This document shows positions 1 through 5,964 of a DNA stretch of 8,536 nucleotides, piece after piece. The stretch's first letter is position 1. Each line of letters starts with the position of its first letter. Position numbers and translations under genes: made by a program. The notes below the pieces were generated by a model. The model was not told the origin of the DNA. It saw only the letters and a list, made by a program, of their open reading frames with translations, and ran no database searches. The stretch lies in assembly GCA_021813085.1 (NCBI GenBank), contig JAKAMA010000082.1, forward strand, positions 1 to 8,536. Direction: 5' to 3'. The stretch is from Chloroflexota bacterium. GTDB lineage: Bacteria > Chloroflexota > Dehalococcoidia > DSTF01 > JACRBR01.

Positions 1-84
1 CGCAGCGGCGTGCGCGCGTGCGGATGAGGAGAGGGCGGCGGCGTCGAGGACGCCGGCACTGGAGGACCGCGCGCTGCCCGTCAT
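1..84 (-). CDS. 5' end of an unidentified divergent gene, cut by the left edge
   Basis: An ATG at 84-82 on the minus strand opens a frame of 28 codons that reaches the window edge with no stop. The visible residues begin MTGSARSSSAGVLDAAAL and are rich in Ala and Ser; no family can be assigned. Two things argue that it is real. Most codons end in G or C, as in the other genes. An extended -10-like sequence (TGG then CATACT on the minus strand) ends 8 nt before the ATG, the same spacing as the other leaderless-looking starts here. No SD is visible. The gene would be divergent from the GAF gene at 160. With only 28 codons in GC-rich DNA, a chance open frame cannot be excluded. Confidence 0.4.
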   Translation of the reverse strand, partial: MTGSARSSSAGVLDAAALSSSARAHAAA

Positions 85-92
85 ACGGTGCA

Positions 93-98
93 AGTATG
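93..98 (-). promoter_or_regulatory. -10-like hexamer for the left-edge minus gene
   Basis: On the minus strand the hexamer reads CATACT (4 of 6 matches to TATAAT) and is preceded by TGG, giving an extended -10 pattern. It ends 8 nt before the ATG at 84, so transcription would begin about position 86 with almost no 5' leader. No good -35 is visible. This rests on pattern only. Confidence 0.35.
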
Positions 99-146
99 CC
101 AGATGCGGCGCCAGGGGGCCGGGTACCCCGCGCCGCCTGCCGGCGG

Positions 147-152
147 TACATT
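147..152 (+). promoter_or_regulatory. -10-like hexamer for the GAF-FAH gene pair
   Basis: TACATT matches TATAAT at four positions and ends 7 nt before the ATG at 160, which predicts a transcript starting at or one base before the start codon. No SD precedes that ATG and no convincing -35 lies 16-18 nt upstream. The call depends on the same geometry recurring at other genes in the window. Confidence 0.35.
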
Positions 153-159
153 GGGCACG

Positions 160-729
160 ATGAGCACCGACGTCCAGCAGCGCCTGGCGCGCGAGGTCGA
201 GCGCGCCGCGCCCGCCCGCCAGCGGCTGCCGCGGCGCGACCCCGAGTACCGCGCGCTCCGCAGGCTCGCCGACCGGAATCGCCGGGAACCGCCTCGCACG
301 CCGACGGACGCGCTCCAGCACGTCGTCGCCGTCGCCCGCGAGCTGACGCACGCCACCTACGCCGCGCTCGCGGTCACCGGCGCGGAGGACGAGGTCGAGG
401 GCTTCATGGTGAGCGGCTTCGACGATGCGGCGCTGCGGGCGTTGAAGGTGCCGCCGCAGGGCCACGGTCCGCTCGGCACCATGCGCCAGGACGGCCTCGC
501 CGTGCGCCTCGACGACGTGGCGCGGCACGCCCGTGCGTTCGGCTTCCCGCCCAGGCATCCCGAGATGAAGGCGCTGCTGGGCCTGCCGATCTTCGCCGGT
601 GGTGAGGTGCGTGGCGCGCTCTACGTCACCGACCGCCGCGACGGCAGGCCGTTCAGCGATCGCGACGAGGCCGCGCTGCGCGTGCTCAGCCGCCACGCCG
701 GCCTGATCGTCGAAGCGTCCTGGTACTGA
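160..729 (+). CDS. Standalone GAF-domain protein
   Basis: The product is 189 residues from this ATG. After a charged Arg-rich N-terminal stretch (residues 1-45), one GAF domain fills the rest. The diagnostic part reads FGFPPRHPEMKALLGLPI, followed by a G-E-V-R-G-ALYVTDR strand, a F-S-DRDEAALRVL helix and a final RHAGLIVEA helix. This matches the GAF domains found in actinobacterial and Chloroflexi sensor kinases (DevS-type), but no kinase, cyclase or DNA-binding domain is attached. GAF domains bind small ligands or mediate dimerisation; the ligand here is unknown. The frame stays open upstream to a GTG at 88, but ATG 160 is preferred because a -10-like hexamer lies just before it and the domain is complete. 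The stop shares one base with the FAH start, so the two are very likely co-translated. Confidence 0.82.
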   Translation: MSTDVQQRLAREVERAAPARQRLPRRDPEYRALRRLADRNRREPPRTPTDALQHVVAVARELTHATYAALAVTGAEDEVEGFMVSGFDDAALRALKVPPQGHGPLGTMRQDGLAVRLDDVARHARAFGFPPRHPEMKALLGLPIFAGGEVRGALYVTDRRDGRPFSDRDEAALRVLSRHAGLIVEASWY

Positions 730-1679
730 TGCGGCTGGCGACGTACGCCGAGCGCCCGCGGTCGCCAGACGCATTCGTTGGGGCACAAGGCGTTGTGCCC
801 CTACCGCGACAACCTGCGGATGGAGGACACCTCGGCATCGTGCGCGGCGACCGCATCATCAACGTCGCGGCCGCGGCGAAGGCGCTCGGCCTGCGCGACG
901 TGCGCGACGACATGCTCGGCTTTATCCGCCAGGGCGCGCCCGCGCTCGATGTCGCGCGTGAGGTCGCCACGCGGGTCGACGCGACCGAGGGGCTGCCGCT
1001 GGCGGACGTGCGCCTCTGCGCGCCGATCCCGTGGCCGGCGCGCAACATCGTGTGCGTCGGCCTGAACTACGCCGAGCACGTCGCGGAGTCGCAGTCCGTC
1101 GCGGGCGGCGACCTGCCGCGGTACCCGGTGTTCTTCAGCAAGCCGCCGACGTGCGTCATCGGCCCCGGCGACGCCATCCCGTCGCACGCGGAGATCACGG
1201 CGGAGCTGGACTGGGAGGTGGAGCTGGCGGTGATCATCGGCCGCGACGGGCGGGACATCGCTGAGGCGCACGCGCTGGCGCACGTCTTCGGGTACACCGT
1301 CGCGAACGACGTGACGGCGCGCGACCTCCAGCGGCGCCACGGGCAGTGGTACAAGGGCAAGGGACTCGACGGCTTCTGCCCGCTGGGGCCCTGGATCGTC
1401 ACGGCGGACGAGATCGGGGACCCGCAGCGGCTGGACATCGCGCTGCGCGTCAACGGCGCCGAGAAGCAGCGGTCGAACACGCGCCAGCAGATCTTCCCGG
1501 TCGCGCGGCTGATTGCCGAGTGGTCCGCCGGCATGACGCTGCTCGCCGGCGACATCCTGCTGACGGGCACGCCGTCGGGCACCGGCGTCGGCCGCACGCC
1601 GCCCGAATACCTGCGTCCCGGCGATGCCGTCGAGGCCGAGATCGCCGGCATCGGGATCCTGCGGAATGTGGTCGAATGA
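729..1679 (+). CDS. Fumarylacetoacetate hydrolase (FAH) family protein
   Basis: The 316-residue product has the family fold, with a small N-terminal domain (about 1-95) and the FAH catalytic domain (about 100-316). Visible signatures are GLNYAEHVAE (111-120) carrying the His117/Glu120 catalytic pair, FSKPPT, DWEVELAVIIGR with metal ligands Glu163 and Glu165, ANDVTARDLQ with Asp194, the WYKGKGLDGF loop (207-216) and GDILLTGTPSGTGVG. FAH-family enzymes cleave or decarboxylate 2-oxo or acylpyruvate compounds with Mg or Mn in the cytoplasm, as hydrolases, oxaloacetate decarboxylases or catechol-pathway hydratases and isomerases. Substrate cannot be read from sequence. The start overlaps the GAF stop (TGATG) and has no SD of its own, consistent with coupling. 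Residues about 9-32, between MRLATY and HLGIVRGDR, look like an insertion and include a perfect DNA palindrome. Confidence 0.92.
   Translation: MRLATYAERPRSPDAFVGAQGVVPLPRQPADGGHLGIVRGDRIINVAAAAKALGLRDVRDDMLGFIRQGAPALDVAREVATRVDATEGLPLADVRLCAPIPWPARNIVCVGLNYAEHVAESQSVAGGDLPRYPVFFSKPPTCVIGPGDAIPSHAEITAELDWEVELAVIIGRDGRDIAEAHALAHVFGYTVANDVTARDLQRRHGQWYKGKGLDGFCPLGPWIVTADEIGDPQRLDIALRVNGAEKQRSNTRQQIFPVARLIAEWSAGMTLLAGDILLTGTPSGTGVGRTPPEYLRPGDAVEAEIAGIGILRNVVE
780..801. repeat. Perfect palindromic repeat inside the FAH coding region
   Basis: Nine-base arms GGGGCACAA (780-788) and TTGTGCCCC (793-801) flank the loop GGCG, and TAC follows the right arm. The palindrome encodes residues 18-25 of the FAH protein in frame (GAQGVVPL) at a point where family members normally run directly from a MRLATY-like start into an LGIVRGD-like strand. 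The GGGGC...GCCCC-TAC style resembles short palindromic repeats dispersed in several bacterial genomes. That resemblance is from memory and unverified, and no second copy is in this window. Confidence 0.65.
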
Positions 1680-1764
1680 CGGGGCCGCGGTGGGCGCGCC
1701 TGGCCGTGTGGACCTGCGCCGGACGCCGCACATCTGCTGGAGTGGCTGAGATCTGCCGAAACCT

Positions 1765-1770
1765 GGGAGG
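1765..1770 (+). promoter_or_regulatory. Ribosome binding site of alanine dehydrogenase
   Basis: GGGAGG lies 9 nt before the ATG at 1780 and fixes that start. The 100 bp between the FAH stop and this ATG holds no clear promoter or terminator, so the gene could be read through from the GAF-FAH pair or have its own weak promoter. Confidence 0.75.
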
Positions 1771-1779
1771 GGCGCCGCG

Positions 1780-2898
1780 ATGATCGTCGGGACGGTGCGC
1801 GAGATCAAGAACGAAGAGTTCCGCGTCGGCCTGACGCCGGAGGGCGCACACGCGCTCGCCGAGGCGGGGCACCGCGTCCTCGTCGAGACGGGCGCCGGCG
1901 CGGGCATCGGCTGCGACGACGCGGCGTACCGCACCGCCGGCGCGACGGTCACCGACGCCGCGACGGTGTGGGGCACCGCCGATCTGCTCGTGAAGGTGAA
2001 GGAGCCGCTGCCCTCCGAGCACCCGCTGCTGCGCGACAACCAGACGCTCTTCACCTACCTCCACCTCGCCGCCATGCCGGAGCTGACCCGCGCGCTCCTC
2101 GCCTCGAAGATCACCGCCATCGCCTATGAGACCGTCGAGCTGCCCGACGGCTCGCTGCCGCTGCTGATCCCGATGAGTCAGATCGCCGGCCGCATGGCGA
2201 CGGAGGTCGGCGCGCAGTGGCTGCGCAAGCCCGGCGCCGGGCGCGGCAAGCTGCTCTCGGGCGTCATCGGCGCCAGCCCGGCGCACGTCGTCGTGCTCGG
2301 CGCCGGCATCGTCGGCGAGCACGCGACGGAGGCGGCGGTCGGCCTCGGCGCGCGCGTCACGGTGTTCGATGCGCGCATCGAGAAGCTGCGCATGGTGCAG
2401 CAGCGCTGGCCGGGGCGCACGACGGCGCTCATGTCGAGCCCACTCGCCATCGCCAACGTCGTGCGCGACGCCGACGTGCTGATCTGCGCCGTGCTCGTGC
2501 CCGGAGCGGCGGCGCCGAAGCTCGTGACGCGCGAGATGGTGCGCGGCATGGGGCCCGGCGCCGTCATCGTCGACGTGTCCATCGACCAGGGCGGCGCCTG
2601 CGAGACGTCGCGCGTGACGACGCACGACGCCCCGGTGTACGTGGAGGAGGGCGTCGTGCACTACTGCGTCGCCAACATGCCCGGCGCCGTGCCGCAGACC
2701 TCGACCGCGGCGCTGACGGCGGCCACGCTGCCCTACGTGCTGGAGCTGGCGCGCCACGGCACGCGCGAGGCGCTGCGGCGCGACCCCGCACTCGCCCGGG
2801 GTGTGCTCGTGAGCGAGGGCCAGGTGACGTACGAGGCCCTCGCCGCCTCCCTTGGCCTGCCCTACGCCCCCCTGGACCGCGCGCTGCCGCAAGCGTGA
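1780..2898 (+). CDS. ald: Alanine dehydrogenase
   Basis: The 372-residue product has the family's usual length. The enzyme interconverts L-alanine and pyruvate plus ammonia with NAD(H) in the cytoplasm, usually as a homohexamer. The N-terminal catalytic part shows Arg15 in FRVGLTPEG, Lys74 in VKVKEPL and His95 in YLHLA, the substrate-binding and catalytic positions known from other Ald enzymes. The Rossmann domain has the nucleotide loop GAGIVG (174-179). Later signatures are SIDQGG with Asp269 and VANMPGAVPQTST with Asn299. All expected key residues are present. The saccharopine dehydrogenase and transhydrogenase alpha families are related, but the full set of motifs and the length favour Ald. 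A good SD sits at 1765-1770. Nothing shows how it is regulated; no Lrp-type regulator is visible. Confidence 0.93.
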   Translation: MIVGTVREIKNEEFRVGLTPEGAHALAEAGHRVLVETGAGAGIGCDDAAYRTAGATVTDAATVWGTADLLVKVKEPLPSEHPLLRDNQTLFTYLHLAAMPELTRALLASKITAIAYETVELPDGSLPLLIPMSQIAGRMATEVGAQWLRKPGAGRGKLLSGVIGASPAHVVVLGAGIVGEHATEAAVGLGARVTVFDARIEKLRMVQQRWPGRTTALMSSPLAIANVVRDADVLICAVLVPGAAAPKLVTREMVRGMGPGAVIVDVSIDQGGACETSRVTTHDAPVYVEEGVVHYCVANMPGAVPQTSTAALTAATLPYVLELARHGTREALRRDPALARGVLVSEGQVTYEALAASLGLPYAPLDRALPQA

Positions 2899-2929
2899 AC
2901 GCCCGCCGTTGTCGCCTACGGACAGGCCA

Positions 2930-3310
2930 TCAGCAGTTGACCACGGGAAAGAATCCGCCTGGCCAGTAGTAGCGCCAGGCCCACTGGTCGTGGATGGCCG
3001 CCCCGCTGACGGCGATCACGAGGCCGACGACAGGGTCCGACGCGAACGCGATCTTGTCGGCGGCCAGGGTCTGGGGATAGGGCGCGACCGGGACGCGGAT
3101 GAGCCCGCGCGCGTCGATGTGGCCGGGGCTCGACGCGGAGCTCGGGATCCCCGCTCCGGGCGCTGGTGGCTCGAGCGGCGCCGAGATCAGCGCCCGCAGC
3201 GACGGGTCGTCCTCCTCCGGCAGAGCCACGCCTGTCGCCGTGCCCCAGGCGAGCGCGAGGACGGCGACGACCGCGTACACGGGAAGCGTACGGCGAGAGC
3301 AGATTGTCAT
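2930..3310 (-). CDS. Small exported protein of unknown function
   Basis: The 126-residue product starts MTICSRRTLPVYAVVAVL, a signal-peptide pattern: short Arg-Arg n-region, hydrophobic core to about residue 25, and a plausible cleavage after GVA before LPEEDD. The mature part is Pro- and Ala-rich (LEPPAPGAGIPSSASSPG) and ends in an aromatic tail, WAWRYYWPGGFFPVVNC. Its only cysteine beyond the n-region is the last residue. No family is recognised. The frame extends to a TTG at 3340, but ATG 3310 is chosen because GGGAG lies 6 nt upstream and the signal peptide then begins correctly. A TTGACA-type promoter lies about 50-75 nt upstream. It is divergent from the two lipoprotein-like genes and ends 31 bp from the ald stop, convergent with it. 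It may function with the divergent pair, but that is inference. Confidence 0.65.
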   Translation of the reverse strand: MTICSRRTLPVYAVVAVLALAWGTATGVALPEEDDPSLRALISAPLEPPAPGAGIPSSASSPGHIDARGLIRVPVAPYPQTLAADKIAFASDPVVGLVIAVSGAAIHDQWAWRYYWPGGFFPVVNC

Positions 3311-3316
3311 CGCAAG

Positions 3317-3321
3317 CTCCC
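3317..3321 (-). promoter_or_regulatory. Ribosome binding site of the small exported protein
   Basis: On the minus strand GGGAG (in context ACAGGGAGC) lies 6 nt before the ATG at 3310. It decides that start over the in-frame TTG at 3340, which has no comparable site. Confidence 0.65.
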
Positions 3322-3356
3322 TGTTCCTTGGGCTGTTCAAATCCGGAGTCAGCGCG

Positions 3357-3362
3357 TATCAT
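3357..3362 (+). promoter_or_regulatory. -10 hexamer for the first lipoprotein-like gene
   Basis: TATCAT matches TATAAT at five of six positions and ends 8 nt before the ATG at 3371, predicting a start of transcription near 3369 and an essentially leaderless message. The -35 region (around 3334-3339) is weak. The hexamer overlaps the minus-strand -10 of the divergent small gene. Confidence 0.45.
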
Positions 3363-3387
3363 GGGAGCCCATGGGTGCCGATGTCAA
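3358..3387 (-). promoter_or_regulatory. Promoter of the small exported protein
   Basis: On the minus strand a consensus -35, TTGACA (3387-3382), is followed after 18 nt by CATGAT (3363-3358, four of six matches to TATAAT). Transcription would start near 3351 and give a leader of about 41 nt containing the SD. The -35 lies within the first codons of the divergent gene if that gene starts at 3371. Confidence 0.55.
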
Positions 3388-4021
3388 GTCTCTTATGTGC
3401 AGATCTGGGGAAAATCTCTTATCCCACTACCGGCTGGTCACGCTACTCTTCGTCTCTGCGATCGCCTACAGCGCACACGCGTGTGTCCCTAGGGGCGGCC
3501 CGGGCGGGTCGGACCCCCAGCACTTCTACGGGAACTTCCAGACCGCCGTCGCTTCAGTGCCCGACAAGCAGTATCAGGTGTATTGGCTCGGCCGCGAGTT
3601 TAGAGCGGGCAGTCTAACCTTCCGAGGCCCTGAAATTCCAGACTTCGGTGCCGCGGCAAACCGGGACTCGATGTACGTGTCCTACGGCGCCAGGCTCAGC
3701 AGGGGAGGCGTGGGACTGGAGCTCAGCCTTCTTAGTCCAGTTGGCTGGGAGTCGGCCCGCGGCTCCTACGGGAGCACGCCCCCCGGCGCAACCTCGCGGC
3801 AGATAATGGTGGCCGGCTCCCCGGCGACAATCATCGTCATTCCGGCTGGCACGCGACCTGTCAACGAACTGCGCTTGATTGTGCACTTCCGAACAACCAC
3901 GGTGCTGGTGATCGCAACGGCCGGCGGCGCGGCGACGCCCGGCGGGCCCGATGTGAACCCCTTGATCGACGAGGAGACGTTCCTCAGCGTGATGCAGCAA
4001 CTCCGCCCCTACCCGCAGTGA
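3371..4021 (+). CDS. Exported lipoprotein-like protein, tandem copy 1
   Basis: The 216-residue product has a polar stretch, then a hydrophobic segment (about 22-34) ending at Cys38 (SAHAC), so a signal peptide is likely. The lipobox is imperfect, and an ordinary secreted protein is possible. The mature part shares with the next gene the blocks NF-TAVA, YWLGREF (71-77), a shared DFG, Y-ARL-RGGV-L, VAG...VIP-GT, ATPGG and the ending TFLSVMQQLRPYPQ. Predicted content is mostly beta strand. No known family is recognised. ATG 3371 is chosen because a -10-like hexamer lies just before it; ATG 3395 is an alternative that keeps the signal peptide. Codon choice is looser than in neighbouring genes, with TTA, CTA, AGA and TCT codons, which may mean transfer or relaxed selection. 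Confidence 0.68.
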   Translation: MGADVKSLMCRSGENLLSHYRLVTLLFVSAIAYSAHACVPRGGPGGSDPQHFYGNFQTAVASVPDKQYQVYWLGREFRAGSLTFRGPEIPDFGAAANRDSMYVSYGARLSRGGVGLELSLLSPVGWESARGSYGSTPPGATSRQIMVAGSPATIIVIPAGTRPVNELRLIVHFRTTTVLVIATAGGAATPGGPDVNPLIDEETFLSVMQQLRPYPQ

Positions 4022-4668
4022 CGAGCGGTAGCGCCGCCGGCGCCCGTCATCGGGCTTGGCCCGCACTGGTGTTCGTGCTCATGGGTCGTACATCCCTGGT
4101 CATCGCGGCAGCCTGGCTCGCAGCCACATCTGCTTCGTGCACGACGCAAATCCCCAGCGATGAGCACTACTACGACAACTTCAAGACGGCGGTGGCGAAC
4201 GCGGACCAGCAGGGCTACACGCCGTACTGGCTGGGCAGGGAGTTCGTCGCCGGCGGGCTCACGTACAAGGGGCCGGATGTTGCCGACTTCGGCGACGAGG
4301 TCGATGGTGGCGGCGTCAGCATGGGCTATAGCGCTCGTCTGGCACGAGGTGGCGTGAGCCTGAACATGAGCCTCTACTCGCGGGATGCTTGGTCTCGCGC
4401 CGAGGTTGCCGGCATATCACGGGTGGGGGCGAACGCGTCGGTGCGCACGGTCACGGTGGCCGGCCATACCGGCACGCTCGTGGTCATTCCTAGTGGCACT
4501 CCCGGTGTCCGGGCGATCCAACTGGTGCTCCGTCTGGGGGAGACCGTGGTGCGCGCCAGCGTACCCTTTACGATATCGGCAACGCCCGGGGGTGCGAGCC
4601 CGGACCCATTGTCCGACGAGGCGACGTTCCTCAGCGTGATGCAGCAGCTCCGCCCGTACCCGCAGTGA
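4018..4668 (+). CDS. Exported lipoprotein-like protein, tandem copy 2
   Basis: This is the paralogue of the preceding gene, 216 residues from GTG 4018. Its hydrophobic segment ends in WLAATSASC, a near-lipobox with Cys41 as the candidate lipidated residue. It keeps the shared blocks NFKTAVA, YWLGREF (70-76), DFG, YSARLARGGVSL, VAGHTGTLVVIPSGT, ATPGG and TFLSVMQQLRPYPQ. Function is unknown; surface or periplasmic location is inferred. Two starts compete. GTG 4018 overlaps the previous stop (GTGA) and gives equal length to copy 1. ATG 4081 gives a compact 20-residue lipoprotein signal (MGRTSLVIAAAWLAATSASC). Neither has an SD. The GTGA overlap comes from the conserved last codons, present in both copies, so it is weak evidence of coupling. 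Co-transcription with copy 1 is likely. Confidence 0.7.
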   Translation: MTSGSAAGARHRAWPALVFVLMGRTSLVIAAAWLAATSASCTTQIPSDEHYYDNFKTAVANADQQGYTPYWLGREFVAGGLTYKGPDVADFGDEVDGGGVSMGYSARLARGGVSLNMSLYSRDAWSRAEVAGISRVGANASVRTVTVAGHTGTLVVIPSGTPGVRAIQLVLRLGETVVRASVPFTISATPGGASPDPLSDEATFLSVMQQLRPYPQ

Positions 4669-4672
4669 CTGT

Positions 4673-4691
4673 CGCCGTAGGCGGCGCCGCC
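4673..4691. terminator. GC-rich palindrome between convergent genes
   Basis: The 33 bp between the copy 2 stop and the TadG-like stop contain two overlapping hairpins: CGCCG-TAGG-CGGCG (4673-4686) and the perfect palindrome GGCGGCGCCGCC (4680-4691). The position suits a bidirectional terminator, but neither strand has a T-run, so intrinsic termination is unproven. Confidence 0.3.
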
Positions 4692-4701
4692 CGCGGCGCG
4701 C

Positions 4702-5685
4702 TTACTTGATCAGCTTCACCACGTAGACGCCCTTGTCCGGCGTGTTGATGTCGCCGATTGTGCCCTGGGGGATGGTGGCCTGCACGAACCGCCCCCAGAT
4801 GGTGTTGTTCGCCTGGTCCACGCGCTCGATGAAGAAGGCGCGGAACGCCGACGGCACGACTGGGCTGGGCGCGTTCGGGATGTCGCCGCCGATCACGGGC
4901 ACGAACAGCACGCGCGGGCTGCCCACCGCGAAGCTGGAGTACGTCTCGGCCGGCGCGGCGGCGATGCGGGCGTTGAGGGCGTCCGCCGTCGCCGGTGAGA
5001 TGGCCGACCCGTCGAATGTGTTCGTCGGGTACGACGTGCCGATCAGGATCGGCGAGGTGACGCCGTTCTTGATGGCGTCGGCGTACGACTGCCCGCCGGG
5101 CGGCGTGATGCTGACGAAGTTGAACGAGCCGCTGCCGCCGCCGGACTGCGCCGGCTGCAGACCGACGTAACTGCCGTAGCCGCCGGACGCCGTGAAGGCG
5201 TCGTCGTTGACGGCCCACGGGATGATGCCGACGGCGCCGCCCGCCGGCCCCACCTGCGCGGTGGACGACGCGGTGACCGTGCCGGAGGTGATGCCCAGCA
5301 GGCGCAGGAACCCGGCCTTCGACGTCCACGTCGACGTCACCTGCACCGCGTCGTGCGCGCGCACGATGCTGAGCACGGTGACCTTCGCGTTCGGGTCGCC
5401 GTTCGCGGCGGCGTACGCCTTCGCGTCGGCGATACCCTGCTCCTGGTTGTGCAGCACCGTCTGTGCGCCGGCGAGCGCGGCCGCGTCGGTCGTGCGCTGG
5501 GCATTCGTGCGGTTGACGTAGAGGCGCCCGCCATCGATCGCCAGGCCGGCCGCACCGACCATCACCGTCGTCAGCAGCGCCAGCAGGACGAGCGCCTGGC
5601 CGCGCTCGCCGCGGTGCGCGCGGGCGTGTATCCATGCGCGTACGACGGACACGGGGTGAGCGCGCATGTGTCTGTGCGATGTCAT
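4702..5685 (-). CDS. TadG-like Flp pilus assembly protein
   Basis: The 327-residue product has the N-terminal signature of the Tad/TadG-like family: RGERGQALVLLALLTTVMVG (25-44), one membrane helix at about 31-50, then IDGGRLYVNRTNAQRTTDAAALAGA. The long C-terminal part (75-327) is outside the cytoplasm and rich in Gly, Ser and Thr. It has no recognisable von Willebrand domain, so this is the short TadG-like form. Such proteins sit in the envelope and support assembly of Flp/Tad pili. ATG 5685 is chosen because GAGG lies 6 nt upstream; the in-frame ATG 5691 and TTG 5697 have badly placed sites. It is divergent from the TadE-like gene. No TadA, TadB, TadC, CpaB or Flp pilin gene is in the window, so the rest of the machinery must be elsewhere if it exists. 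Confidence 0.85.
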   Translation of the reverse strand: MTSHRHMRAHPVSVVRAWIHARAHRGERGQALVLLALLTTVMVGAAGLAIDGGRLYVNRTNAQRTTDAAALAGAQTVLHNQEQGIADAKAYAAANGDPNAKVTVLSIVRAHDAVQVTSTWTSKAGFLRLLGITSGTVTASSTAQVGPAGGAVGIIPWAVNDDAFTASGGYGSYVGLQPAQSGGGSGSFNFVSITPPGGQSYADAIKNGVTSPILIGTSYPTNTFDGSAISPATADALNARIAAAPAETYSSFAVGSPRVLFVPVIGGDIPNAPSPVVPSAFRAFFIERVDQANNTIWGRFVQATIPQGTIGDINTPDKGVYVVKLIK

Positions 5686-5691
5686 TGCCAT

Positions 5692-5695
5692 CCTC
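5692..5695 (-). promoter_or_regulatory. Ribosome binding site deciding the TadG-like start
   Basis: On the minus strand GAGG lies 6 nt before ATG 5685. It touches ATG 5691 directly, which is too close, so 5685 is preferred. Confidence 0.55.
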
Positions 5696-5730
5696 AACTT
5701 CCGGGACCGCGTGACCTTCCCCGGGCGCTG

Positions 5731-5745
5731 CTGCTTCTACAGCAG
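5731..5745. repeat. Small inverted repeat upstream of the TadG-like gene
   Basis: Arms CTGCT (5731-5735) and AGCAG (5741-5745) enclose TCTAC. It would form a weak hairpin in a TadG leader RNA or serve as a protein site. The short length makes chance likely. Confidence 0.2.
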
Positions 5746-5887
5746 GCAACGTGCGTTGAGCGCAGGTGGTGCGTGCCCGCGATCCCACCAGAACTATCGG
5801 CCGGTGCCGCCCGATACTGAACGATGCTTCATCGGTGACGAGTATGCTCGTGCGACACATCGAGTACGTTCTATCGTAGCCGAGAAA

Positions 5888-5908
5888 GTTCATGAACGCG
5901 CATTCATG
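5888..5908. promoter_or_regulatory. Candidate operator upstream of the TadE-like gene
   Basis: The palindrome GTTCATGAAC is followed by a second TTCATG 14 nt after the first. It lies 57-77 nt before the GTG start in the least GC-rich part of the intergenic region. A dimeric regulator could bind here; no regulator gene is nearby to assign. Confidence 0.3.
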
Positions 5909-5952
5909 TCCGCAGCCGTTCAGCGGGGCGCGCTGCCGCCGACATCTCAAGC

Positions 5953-5959
5953 GAGGAGG
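5953..5959 (+). promoter_or_regulatory. Ribosome binding site of the TadE-like gene
   Basis: GAGGAGG, a near-ideal SD, lies 5 nt before GTG 5965 and supports this non-ATG start. Confidence 0.8.
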
Positions 5960-5964
5960 CACCT

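Larger units (their letters stand above)
3371..4668 (+). repeat. Tandem gene duplication, period 647 bp
   Basis: Two adjacent genes encode collinear paralogues of equal length (216 codons each from the preferred starts). Protein similarity is moderate over most of the length, by eye about half identical. The final 18 codons with stop and one following base (3968-4022 versus 4615-4669) differ at only 3 of 55 positions, including synonymous sites. Confidence 0.8.
5686..5964. other. Divergent intergenic region between the TadG-like and TadE-like genes
   Basis: These 279 bp should hold the promoters of both pilus genes, but no strong -35/-10 pair was found on either strand. The stretch 5820-5910 is visibly less GC-rich than its flanks. 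It contains an inverted repeat ACGAG-TATG-CTCGT (5838-5851), the perfect palindrome GTTCATGAAC (5888-5897), and TTCATG twice with a 14-nt period (5889-5894 and 5903-5908). These are candidate operator sites. An open frame through the region (5666-5968, plus) has no support as a gene. Confidence 0.5.

Noticed and set aside
1732..1756. ATCTGC repeated twice, 19 nt apart, before ald
   Set aside because: Two six-base matches in a 100 bp gap with no clear promoter are too weak to call an operator.
801..2054. Long minus-strand open frame (417 codons)
   Set aside because: It is antisense to the FAH and ald genes, is very Arg/Ala/Asp-rich, and has no family features; this is typical of shadow frames in GC-rich DNA.
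1450..2892. Minus-strand open frame of 480 codons opposite ald
   Set aside because: It mirrors the alanine dehydrogenase gene, has low-complexity His/Arg/Gly composition and no recognisable domain.
2852..3370. Upstream extension of the first lipoprotein-like gene into the ald 3' end
   Set aside because: The frame is open, but it overlaps ald and the divergent small gene, and the signal peptide would be internal; a start at 3371 or 3395 is far more plausible.
4631..5962. Minus-strand open frame of 443 codons overlapping the TadG-like gene
   Set aside because: The same strand in another frame encodes a clear TadG-like protein; this frame is Arg-rich low-complexity sequence.
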